The notes under the pieces: generated by a model
Database searches by the model: none
Told to the model about the DNA's origin: nothing
The model's input: the letters and a program-made list of their open reading frames with translations, nothing else
Assembly: GCA_025358125.1 (NCBI GenBank)
Contig: JANYKS010000080.1
Coordinates: 1 to 34,128, forward strand
Origin: Actinomycetes bacterium
GTDB taxonomy: Bacteria; Actinomycetota; Acidimicrobiia; Acidimicrobiales; Ilumatobacteraceae
Length of the DNA stretch: 34,128 nucleotides
Direction of reading: 5' to 3'
In this document: one piece after another, positions 23,358-30,138 of the stretch
Position numbering within the stretch: position 1 is the stretch's first letter
How the letters are laid out: each line of letters begins with the position of its first letter
Program-made: the position numbers and the translations under genes

Positions 23358-24233
23358 TCAGTGGGCTCCGTTCGTGGTGGGTTCGAACCAGATGTGGACC
23401 TGGCCTGTTCCGGCGGCTGATTCGTAGTCGCTGTAGCGCACCCCGGGGATGGTGCACGCTGAGCCGCCGAGGGCGCCGATCATCATCAAGTAGTGGGCGA
23501 ACATCCCCTCGGGCGAGTGCTTGCGGAACTCGGCGTACTCGGCCAGGACTGTTGCGTGGTCGCCAGCCTCGAGCGATGCGATCAACCGCTCGTCCGCGGC
23601 TCGGGCCTCCGGCGAGCTGATGTGCTCGAGCCCGGCGCCCTCGTGGTCGCGGAGCTCGCGTAACGGCCAGAAACGGTGCGAAAGCCCGCCACTGGCAAGC
23701 AGCACCACCCGCCGATCGAGCGAGGCCACCGCCTCCGCGAGCAACGCTCCGAATGACAAGAAGTCGTCGAACGTCGCGGTCTGGCAGACGCCGACGCTCA
23801 CCCAGCGCTCGTCGCGCTGCAGGTGAGGCGTGAGGTACACGGTTGGATAGTGGATGCCGATGTACGGGTCGTCGGTGGCGTAGACGTACGTGTCGGGCCG
23901 TCCGGCGCCAAGCGCGGCGATCGCACGCGCGAGCTCGGGATCACCGGGCAGGTCGTACGGCATCGCCGGGTTGCCGCGGGGCAATTCGTCGCTGGTGTAG
24001 TAGCCGTTGCGGCGTTCGTGGGCGGACACGATGTGCTCGAACGTCGTGTACCAGTGGGTGTCGAACACGATGATCGTGTCGGGGGCGAGCCGGTCGAGGC
24101 ACTCGGCGCGCAACCGGTGCAGCCCGTCGACGATCGAGTAGTCGGCGCCATCGTTCATTGCGAGTCGCACCGCGCGTGGCAACACGATCGGCGGAACATG
24201 CGACACAATCGCAGCCCCCACAATCTCACCCAT
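23358..24233 (-). CDS. Class III extradiol ring-cleavage dioxygenase (HpaD/LigB type)
   Basis: A protein of 291 residues of the LigB superfamily. The probable Fe(II) ligands are His in IVSHVPPIVLP and His in IIVFDTHWYTTFEH, with the catalytic His region in LLASGGLSHRFWP. The fit is best with homoprotocatechuate 2,3-dioxygenase (HpaD/HpcB) and similar enzymes that cleave a catechol next to the hydroxyls. The start is ATG 24233, with aggagg 7 nt upstream; longer upstream frames lack a ribosome binding site and run through the operator. First gene of a four-gene operon under operator copy F. The HpaE-like dehydrogenase at 4341 would take its semialdehyde product. Confidence 0.88.
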   Translation of the reverse strand: MGEIVGAAIVSHVPPIVLPRAVRLAMNDGADYSIVDGLHRLRAECLDRLAPDTIIVFDTHWYTTFEHIVSAHERRNGYYTSDELPRGNPAMPYDLPGDPELARAIAALGAGRPDTYVYATDDPYIGIHYPTVYLTPHLQRDERWVSVGVCQTATFDDFLSFGALLAEAVASLDRRVVLLASGGLSHRFWPLRELRDHEGAGLEHISSPEARAADERLIASLEAGDHATVLAEYAEFRKHSPEGMFAHYLMMIGALGGSACTIPGVRYSDYESAAGTGQVHIWFEPTTNGAH

Positions 24234-24265
24234 GTACTCGCCTCCTGTCGACCTGGTACCGGAAG

Positions 24266-24283
24266 TCGTTTGGGTCCAAACGA
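24266..24283. promoter_or_regulatory. Operator copy F (perfect)
   Basis: tcgtttgggtccaaacga matches all 16 defined positions of the consensus. It lies 33 bp upstream of the extradiol dioxygenase start and is the right-hand boundary of the regulon in this window. About 125 bp to its right begins the small membrane protein gene on the other strand. Confidence 0.75.
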
Positions 24284-24407
24284 TACTCGACAGGGCGACG
24301 CCTTCGCCATTCCTCGACCCGTGTAGGACCAAGTCCGGCGTCGCCTCGACGGGTTTATCCCGAGCGGATCGAGGGCACAGTCTCGCCACATCAAAAAAGG
24401 AGAAATC

Positions 24408-24569
24408 ATGAACGCAACCATCTTGTGGATCATCGCTGCAATTCTCGTCATCGTCGGGATCGTCCAACTCTTCCAGGGTCAGGTAATCTTGGGCGTTGTG
24501 CTGATCATCGGCGGCTGCCTCGTCGGCCCTGGCGGCTATTCGGTGTTCCGCAGCCGTAGCCGCAGCTAG
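24408..24569 (+). CDS. GPGG-motif small membrane protein
   Basis: A 53-residue protein from ATG 24408, preceded by aaggaga with good spacing. Two hydrophobic helices (TILWIIAAILVIVGIVQLF and VILGVVLIIGGCLVG) are joined by a short FQGQ turn. After the second comes GPGGYSVF, the mark of a small actinobacterial membrane protein family named for this motif, then a basic tail RSRSRS that should lie in the cytoplasm. Its function is unknown. It is isolated between the extradiol operon (divergent) and the mesaconyl-CoA module (convergent), and probably not part of either pathway. The coding signal is supported by the strong ribosome binding site and an intact motif. Confidence 0.8.
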   Translation: MNATILWIIAAILVIVGIVQLFQGQVILGVVLIIGGCLVGPGGYSVFRSRSRS

Positions 24570-24636
24570 CGACACCGCTGATTGTTGGCTGATCGCCGAC
24601 GCCAGCTGATCCTGCAAGCACCGCCGTCGATTTGGC

Positions 24637-25518
24637 TCAGGCCGAATACTCGGTGAGATCCGCTTCGGCTCGCATGGTGATGCGGCCGCCGTGGTCGATT
24701 GCGGCGAGGACTACGCGACTTGGGCCGTCGAACCGGCCGACGAATTGCAGCGGGCTACCTTCGAAGGCGGGGCGCACGGCGCGGAACCGGAACGCCGTCA
24801 GCGTCCGGTCCGGGGCATTGCGCCGGCAGAGTTCGGCCAACAAGATCGCCTGCAACGGTCCGTGCACGACGAGGCCCGTGTAGCCCTCGACCTGTGTCGC
24901 GTACTCGCGGTCGTAGTGGATCCGGTGGGCGTTGTAAGTGAGCGCGGAGAAGCGGAAGAGCAGCGTCGGGTCGGGCACGATCTCCGAGGCCCACTGCCAC
25001 ATCTGCCCGGCTTCGGGCCTGGTGTCCGGCTCGGTGTCCGGCCCGGCTGTGCTCGGCCCGTCGACCGCCGGCCGATAGACGAGATGCTGATCCTCTACAA
25101 CGGCCCGGCTACCTGCGGCCGCGAGGTGGTGGCGAAGTGTGACGAATCGGAGCGAGCCGGATCGGCCGGTCTTGTCCTCGATCGACGCGATCTTGGTCGT
25201 GCGATGAATGGACTCGCCGATCGTGACGGCGTGTTCGAAGGTGAGTTCGCCGCTGGCGAACATCCGCCGGCCCACTGCCACAGTGGCCAGAAGTGGGCTC
25301 GGATTCGGATGCCCGTCGGCGCCGATGCAGCGCTGGGGCACCCGCGGCACGAACGCCATCCAATGCCATAGCGGTGGCAGTGCGTCTCCCGATGCCGGCG
25401 CCGCGCCGGGCGCATCGAGCAGCTCGTGCATCGCCAACGCCATCGCCGCAGTGACAGCGTCGTCGGTTTCTTCGCTCGGCTCGCTCGGCGGCGACGAGCC
25501 GTCGACCGGTTCGCTCAC
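24637..25518 (-). CDS. MaoC/HTD2-type acyl-CoA hydratase, mesaconyl-C4-CoA hydratase-like
   Basis: A protein of 293 residues with a double hot-dog architecture: an N-terminal FAS1-type dehydratase-like half (WHWMAFVPRVPQRCIGADGH) and a C-terminal hot-dog with the hydratase motif YNAHRIHYDREYATQVEGYT and GLVVHGPLQAILLAELC. The catalytic Asp/His pair is expected in NAHRIHYD. This is the form of mesaconyl-C4-CoA hydratase (Meh) of the 3-hydroxypropionate bicycle. GTG 25518 overlaps the stop of the Mct-like CoA transferase (GTGA). That neighbour and the CitE-like lyase make the assignment coherent: mesaconyl-C4-CoA to citramalyl-CoA. Confidence 0.75.
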   Translation of the reverse strand: MSEPVDGSSPPSEPSEETDDAVTAAMALAMHELLDAPGAAPASGDALPPLWHWMAFVPRVPQRCIGADGHPNPSPLLATVAVGRRMFASGELTFEHAVTIGESIHRTTKIASIEDKTGRSGSLRFVTLRHHLAAAGSRAVVEDQHLVYRPAVDGPSTAGPDTEPDTRPEAGQMWQWASEIVPDPTLLFRFSALTYNAHRIHYDREYATQVEGYTGLVVHGPLQAILLAELCRRNAPDRTLTAFRFRAVRPAFEGSPLQFVGRFDGPSRVVLAAIDHGGRITMRAEADLTEYSA

Positions 25519-26756
25519 CGCCTGCCACCGATCACGGATCGCGAGCGAAGGTCGGCGAGGTGGTGCTCGTCGAAACCGAGCGCTTCCCGCAGCACCTCGT
25601 CGGTGTGCTGGCCGAGAACCGCCGCCGGCGCCGGTTGTCCGTCGTTCCAGCCGGAGAAGTCGAGGACCGGCCGCGGCACGGGGAACCGCCCGATACCGGG
25701 TTGGTCGACATCGACCATCAGATCCGTCGCGTGCATCAAAGAGTTCGGGTTCGTGACGAGGTCCTCGACCGTGCGATAGGTGCCCCACAGCACCTTGCTC
25801 GCGTCGAGGCCGCGCGTCACGTCTTCGAACGATCGTTGCCCGAACCACGAGCTCAACAGTGCGGAGAGCACCTCGCGATACTGATACCTCGATTCCTCCT
25901 CGGCGAGATCCACGTTCAGCGAACGCTCGAGCGCGGCGATGGTCTCGGTGAGACCGGTCATCTCGACGAGGTTGCGCCAGTGCCGCTCGGTCAACGCGAC
26001 GATCATGACCCGCTGACCATCGGCGGTGGCGAAGTCGCTGCCGTAGCTGCCGTAGAGATAGTTGCCCTCGCGTCGGCGTCCACGCCCATTCACGACGACA
26101 TCGGCGACGAAGCCGAGATGGGCCATCGTGGCCACTGCCACGTCGGCGAGCGAGACGGTGACGAGCTGACCCTTGCCCGTCATCGTTCGAACACGATCGG
26201 CCGACACCACGGCGAGCGCAGCTTGTACACCCGTCAGCAGATCCCACGCCGGCAGCACGTGGTTGACGGGACGCTCGAAGTCGACCGGACCCGTCAGGAA
26301 CGGCAGGCCGACCTCGCAGTTCACGGTGTAGTCGACAGCGGGTTTGCCGTCGCTGCGGCCCGTGATGTGCACCTGGATCAGATCGAGTCGCCGTTCGCTC
26401 AACGCTTCGTACGACAGCCATCGTTGCCCGACAGCATTGGTGACCACGATGCCGTTGCTGGTGCCGGGCGCGGCCACGAGCGCGGTGACGAGCTCGCGGC
26501 CCTCGGGACTGGAGATGTCTATTTCCACCGACTTCTTGGCCTTGTTGAGTCCAGCCCAGTAGAGGCTGTTGCCGTGCGAGTCGAGTGGCAGCCGGCGCGT
26601 ATCGGTGGCGCCGCCGATGGGGTCGATACGAATCACCTCGGCACCGAGCTGGGCCAGTGTCATCGTGGACGATGGTCCGGCCACGTACGTGGAGATGTCG
26701 ATGATCCGAAGTCCTGCGAGCGGACCGCTCGTTGCTGAGTCCTCAGTAGTCTTCAT
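25515..26756 (-). CDS. Family III CoA transferase, 2-methylfumaryl-CoA isomerase (Mct)-like
   Basis: A CaiB/BaiF-family protein of 413 residues. Blocks closely resemble what I recall of Chloroflexus Mct: MTLAQLGAEVIRIDPIGG, LYWAGLNKAKKSVEIDI, VDYTVNCEVGLPFLTGPV, VNHVLPAWDLLTGVQAAL and GNYLYGSYGSDFATADGQRV. Mct moves CoA intramolecularly from C1 to C4 of mesaconyl-CoA. The usual family III catalytic Asp position appears to be within the TV-N-CEVGLPF segment, as in Mct; this needs an alignment. It lies 15 bp after the lyase and overlaps the hydratase. No Mch-like mesaconyl-C1-CoA hydratase is present, so the supply of mesaconyl-CoA must come from elsewhere. Confidence 0.8.
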   Translation of the reverse strand: MKTTEDSATSGPLAGLRIIDISTYVAGPSSTMTLAQLGAEVIRIDPIGGATDTRRLPLDSHGNSLYWAGLNKAKKSVEIDISSPEGRELVTALVAAPGTSNGIVVTNAVGQRWLSYEALSERRLDLIQVHITGRSDGKPAVDYTVNCEVGLPFLTGPVDFERPVNHVLPAWDLLTGVQAALAVVSADRVRTMTGKGQLVTVSLADVAVATMAHLGFVADVVVNGRGRRREGNYLYGSYGSDFATADGQRVMIVALTERHWRNLVEMTGLTETIAALERSLNVDLAEEESRYQYREVLSALLSSWFGQRSFEDVTRGLDASKVLWGTYRTVEDLVTNPNSLMHATDLMVDVDQPGIGRFPVPRPVLDFSGWNDGQPAPAAVLGQHTDEVLREALGFDEHHLADLRSRSVIGGRR

Positions 26757-26771
26757 GTGTGTCTCCCATGG

Positions 26772-27569
26772 TCACGGCATTCCGAGGATGCGGCGGGCGC
26801 GCCGTAGCACCGGCACGTCGATCATCGCGCCATCGAGTGCGAACGCTCCACCGTCGCGCTGGGCTGCGCTGTCAACGACTCGCCGAGCCCATCCGATTTC
26901 GTCGGCGGTGGGTGCGAACACCCGGTTCACCGGCTCGAGCTGCTTGGGATGGATGCACAGCTTCCCGCCGAGGCCGAGCGCCTTCGCGTCGAGTGCCTCT
27001 GTTTCTGTGGCGGTCGGGTCGTCGAAGGCGAGTGTCGGCCCATCGACGGGAGGGGCGATTCCTGCCGCCGCCGATGCAACCACGAGAAACGACCGTGGGA
27101 ATGCGAACACGTTGCAACTTGGCGCCACCCCGAGGTCGGCGAGATAGTCGGCCGATCCGAACATCAGCCGGGCGACGCCGGCGCGTGCGATGTCGGGTGC
27201 CTGCAGCAAACCGGACGCAGATTCGATGAGCGCGTACAACTCGACATTGGGCGGCAGTTGATCGATGACAGCGCGTACGTCGTCGGCGTGCTCGGCCTTG
27301 GGCAGCACAACGCCCGTGACGTATTCGAGTGATGCGATCGCGCGTAGATCGTCGTGGTGCAACGAGGTGCCGGTCGCGTTGATGCGAAGCAGGTAGGGAC
27401 GTGTCGATGTCCACGACTCCAGCGATGCCCGTGCGCTCACCTTGTCCGCCAAGCCGACGCCGTCTTCGAGGTCCACGATCACGGCATCGGCGTCACTGTT
27501 CAACGCCGTGTCCACCCGTTCGGTGCGGGTGGCCGGCACGAACAGGAACGAGCGCGCGGTACTACTCAT
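26772..27569 (-). CDS. CitE-like citramalyl-CoA/beta-hydroxyacyl-CoA lyase
   Basis: A protein of 265 residues of the HpcH/HpaI-CitE superfamily (TIM barrel). Landmarks: SFLFVPATRTERVDTAL, the Asp/Glu metal site in DAVIVDLEDGV, conserved Arg in YLLRINATG, second metal ligand Glu in LYALIESASGLL and Asp in FGSADYLADLG, and GGKLCIHPKQLEPVN. CitE-like lyases split citramalyl-CoA, malyl-CoA or similar thioesters. With the Mct-like and Meh-like genes downstream the likely reaction is citramalyl-CoA to pyruvate and acetyl-CoA. ATG 27569 overlaps the ThDP enzyme stop by 4 nt. Confidence 0.82.
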   Translation of the reverse strand: MSSTARSFLFVPATRTERVDTALNSDADAVIVDLEDGVGLADKVSARASLESWTSTRPYLLRINATGTSLHHDDLRAIASLEYVTGVVLPKAEHADDVRAVIDQLPPNVELYALIESASGLLQAPDIARAGVARLMFGSADYLADLGVAPSCNVFAFPRSFLVVASAAAGIAPPVDGPTLAFDDPTATETEALDAKALGLGGKLCIHPKQLEPVNRVFAPTADEIGWARRVVDSAAQRDGGAFALDGAMIDVPVLRRARRILGMP

Positions 27570-29245
27570 TCAGCGATCCTGACGCTGCGTTCACCGCGGA
27601 TGGCGGCGAACAAGCTCGGATAGGCGGAGGGATCCACGTACACATCGAGCAACGTCGGTCCGTCGTGTTCGAGTGCTCTCTGTAGGGCCTGCGCGTACGA
27701 ACCGGCGTCGGCAACCCGTTCGGCACGAAGACCACAGCCGGTGGCGACGGCTGCGAAGTCGGTGGGGGCGTACTTCACGGCCTGCTCGCCACCGTGGTCG
27801 TGCGCCTTCTGCTTGATCGCGATGAGACTGAGCGTCGAGTCGTTGAACACGACCACGATTACTTTCGACCGCACGCGCGCCAGCGTTTCCAGTTCGGCGA
27901 GTGCCATGCCGATGCCGCCGTCGCCGGTGAAGCACACGACGTGGCGGGTGGGGTCCACGAGCGATGCGGCGACCGCAGCGGGAAGGGCGAAGCCCATCGT
28001 CGCGAGTCCGCTGGAGATCAACAGTTGGCCGGGCCCGTTGGCTTCCCACAGCGGCACGGCCGCGAGCATGTGCGCGCCGGCGTCGACGGTGGCCACCGTG
28101 CCCGGCGGCGTTGCCGCGCTTGCGATGTTGACCACCTGTTGCGGCGTGAGGCCGGCAGGGTCGCCAGGCACCGCAGCGTTGATCTCGTCGATCGATCGGG
28201 TGCGGTGGCGGCGCGCTTCGCCGTGTTCCCACTGCGGGCTCAACAGTCCGGCGAGATGATCGACGAGTTCGGCGAGGTCGCCGACGACTTCGCCTGCGAG
28301 ATGGTCGCCGAAAAAGGTGCTGTCATCGATGGCCCACCCTCCCAACAGCACCAGCGGAGCCCGGTAGCTCCACGGTGCGGGGATCAGTTCCACAGGGTCG
28401 AAGCCGATCCCGATGATGAGGTCGGCGTCGGCGAGCAGGGGCGATTCGATGGTGGCGCCACTTGCCACCCCGGCCGCGTTCGGCCCGAGGTCGTCGACCA
28501 CGCCGCGCGCCTTGTAGGTGGTGAGGACCGGGATGTGACCCGTTGCCAGCAGGCGTTGCATCGCAGCGGCGAAAGGTGTGCGACGCGACGAATCGAGCGA
28601 CGTGGTGCCGACGCCGACGACGATGACGGGTCGGCGAGCGGAACGGATCAACGGCCGGAGTGGGGCGAGGTCGCCCGATCGCCGGTGGTCGTTGGCGACA
28701 GCGCCATGCTCGGCGGCGATGGTCGGATCGAGATCGATGTGCACGGGTCCGGGCCGGCCGCTGAGCGCGAGATCGACGGCGGCCATCGCGAGGTCGCCGT
28801 CCAGTGGCCCGAACCGCAGCGATGCCTTGGTCACGGCCGCCATCATCGGAACCTGATCGATGCGCTGATGCGAGACCCGCTCGCGCTCGCCGTCGGCAAC
28901 GCAGTCGGTGATCAGAATCATCGGCTGCCGATCGAGCAGAGCTTGGGCGGCGCCGTTCACCGCGCTTGCGGCGCCGGGTCCACGCGTCACGACACAGGCG
29001 CCTGGCGTTCCGGTCAGCTCGGCGGCCACGCCGGCCATGATCGCTGCGGCGGTCTCGGTGTGCACCAGCACGAAGCGAATGCCGGCCGCTTCGCATGCGC
29101 CGACGACATCGAGGTTCGAGCCGCCTCCGGGCACGCCGAACAACAGCTCGGTGCCGGCTGATCGCAGGGCTGCGGCGAGCTGCGCGGCCATTGCTTCTCG
29201 CGAGCGGCGGGCGGTTGTGACTGACCTTTGCGGTGCTGTGATCAT
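27566..29245 (-). CDS. Thiamine-diphosphate-dependent enzyme (acetolactate synthase-like)
   Basis: A protein of 559 residues with all three domains. The N-terminal PYR domain has the activating Glu in LVHTETAAAIMAGVAAELTG; the middle domain follows (RSARRPVIVVGVGTTSL); the C-terminal PP domain has the cofactor motif FTGDGGIGMALAELETLARV ending in FNDSTLSLI. The family includes acetolactate synthase, benzoylformate decarboxylase, sulfoacetaldehyde acetyltransferase and oxalyl-CoA decarboxylase; the motifs do not settle which. Adjacent genes deal with CoA thioesters and 2-oxo acids, so decarboxylation or carboligation of a 2-oxo acid is plausible. ATG 29245 overlaps the GntR stop, and its stop overlaps the CitE-like start. 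Confidence 0.8.
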   Translation of the reverse strand: MITAPQRSVTTARRSREAMAAQLAAALRSAGTELLFGVPGGGSNLDVVGACEAAGIRFVLVHTETAAAIMAGVAAELTGTPGACVVTRGPGAASAVNGAAQALLDRQPMILITDCVADGERERVSHQRIDQVPMMAAVTKASLRFGPLDGDLAMAAVDLALSGRPGPVHIDLDPTIAAEHGAVANDHRRSGDLAPLRPLIRSARRPVIVVGVGTTSLDSSRRTPFAAAMQRLLATGHIPVLTTYKARGVVDDLGPNAAGVASGATIESPLLADADLIIGIGFDPVELIPAPWSYRAPLVLLGGWAIDDSTFFGDHLAGEVVGDLAELVDHLAGLLSPQWEHGEARRHRTRSIDEINAAVPGDPAGLTPQQVVNIASAATPPGTVATVDAGAHMLAAVPLWEANGPGQLLISSGLATMGFALPAAVAASLVDPTRHVVCFTGDGGIGMALAELETLARVRSKVIVVVFNDSTLSLIAIKQKAHDHGGEQAVKYAPTDFAAVATGCGLRAERVADAGSYAQALQRALEHDGPTLLDVYVDPSAYPSLFAAIRGERSVRIAE

Positions 29246-30012
29246 TGTCGGGTCGCCTTCATCTGGAACCGGTACGTGTAGCGCGCCGGATGGAAGTGAT
29301 TGATGGCCAGCTCGAGCAGTTGGCGGTCGCGGTCGAAGTAGATGCGGTCGATGCGCAGCACCGCCTCGCCCAGCTCGCACTCGAGTTCGCCGCACAGTTC
29401 AGCCGGCGCGCCAACGGCGGTGATGGTCTGGTCGGCGCCGGCGATGGGTCGCCCGGCCAGGCGCTGCACGACGCTGAGCACCGTCATCTTGCGGCGAACC
29501 CCCACTTCCGCGAACTCGGGGATGTCCAGGAGTCCCTGGCCGATGTGGGTCGGCAGGAAAGCAGTGGTCACGCAGTAGGGCTGGTCCGCGTGTAGTCGCC
29601 GGAACCGCATCGACACCACCCGGTCGCTGTCGAGGTGCAGCCGGCCCGCAGCTTCGATGTCCACCTTGACGCAGGGCGGCACCAGCACGTCGAGCTCGGT
29701 GTCGATCGAGAGCGCCATCAGTTCTTCGATGGTGCCTGACGATCTGAGGTACTTCCCCTCGTCGTTGTAGGCGAACGTGCCGCGCCCGGGCACCCGGTAG
29801 ACCAAGCCCTCGGCGACCAGATCCTGGAACGCTCGCCGCACCGTCTGGCGGCTGATGTGGTGTTGCTCGCTCAGTTCGGCTTCGGTGGGCAGAGCCCGAC
29901 CACCGGGATACTGGTTGTTGCGGATTTGGGTGCGGAGCAGTCCAGCGAGCTGTCCGTACGCCGTGCCACTGCTCTGACGGTCGACACCGTTGGCCGTTCG
30001 TGCAGGAGTCAT
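29242..30012 (-). CDS. GntR-family regulator, HutC/UTRA type
   Basis: A protein of 256 residues. The N-terminal winged helix reads YGQLAGLLRTQIRNNQYPGG, LPTEAELSEQHHISRQTVRR and AFQDLVAEGLVYRVPGRGTF, the standard GntR pattern. The C-terminal UTRA ligand domain runs from about residue 105, with DSDRVVSMRFRRLHADQPYC and VTTAFLPTHIGQGL, and closes with FHPARYTYRFQMKATR. HutC-type members sense small acids or amino-acid derivatives. It is the first gene of the ThDP/lyase/CoA operon and divergent from the aldehyde dehydrogenase at 30139, so it probably controls both from the 126-bp gap. It is distinct from the MarR regulon; no copy of that palindrome is found here. Confidence 0.88.
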   Translation of the reverse strand: MTPARTANGVDRQSSGTAYGQLAGLLRTQIRNNQYPGGRALPTEAELSEQHHISRQTVRRAFQDLVAEGLVYRVPGRGTFAYNDEGKYLRSSGTIEELMALSIDTELDVLVPPCVKVDIEAAGRLHLDSDRVVSMRFRRLHADQPYCVTTAFLPTHIGQGLLDIPEFAEVGVRRKMTVLSVVQRLAGRPIAGADQTITAVGAPAELCGELECELGEAVLRIDRIYFDRDRQLLELAINHFHPARYTYRFQMKATRQ

Positions 30013-30039
30013 TGGCCGTACATTACGTGATCGCGGCAC

Positions 30040-30049
30040 GTTGATCAAC
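30040..30049. promoter_or_regulatory. Short palindrome in the GntR divergent promoter region
   Basis: gttgatcaac is a perfect 10-bp palindrome 28 bp upstream of the regulator start. It is a candidate half of a GntR operator, but short enough to occur by chance. Confidence 0.2.
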
Positions 30050-30081
30050 TGAAAAATTCCTACAGATCGAGCCTGGGGGTG

Positions 30082-30111
30082 TTGACAAGGCGTTCTGGCT
30101 CGCGCGATAGT
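30082..30111 (+). promoter_or_regulatory. Sigma-70-like promoter for the aldehyde dehydrogenase operon
   Basis: A consensus -35 box ttgaca (30082-30087) and a -10 box gatagt (30106-30111) are separated by 18 bp, and the aldehyde dehydrogenase ATG follows at 30139. A start near 30118 would leave a leader of about 20 nt containing the ggaga ribosome binding site. Confidence 0.55.
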
Positions 30112-30138
30112 CTGAATCGAAATGGCCGGAGAAACAAC

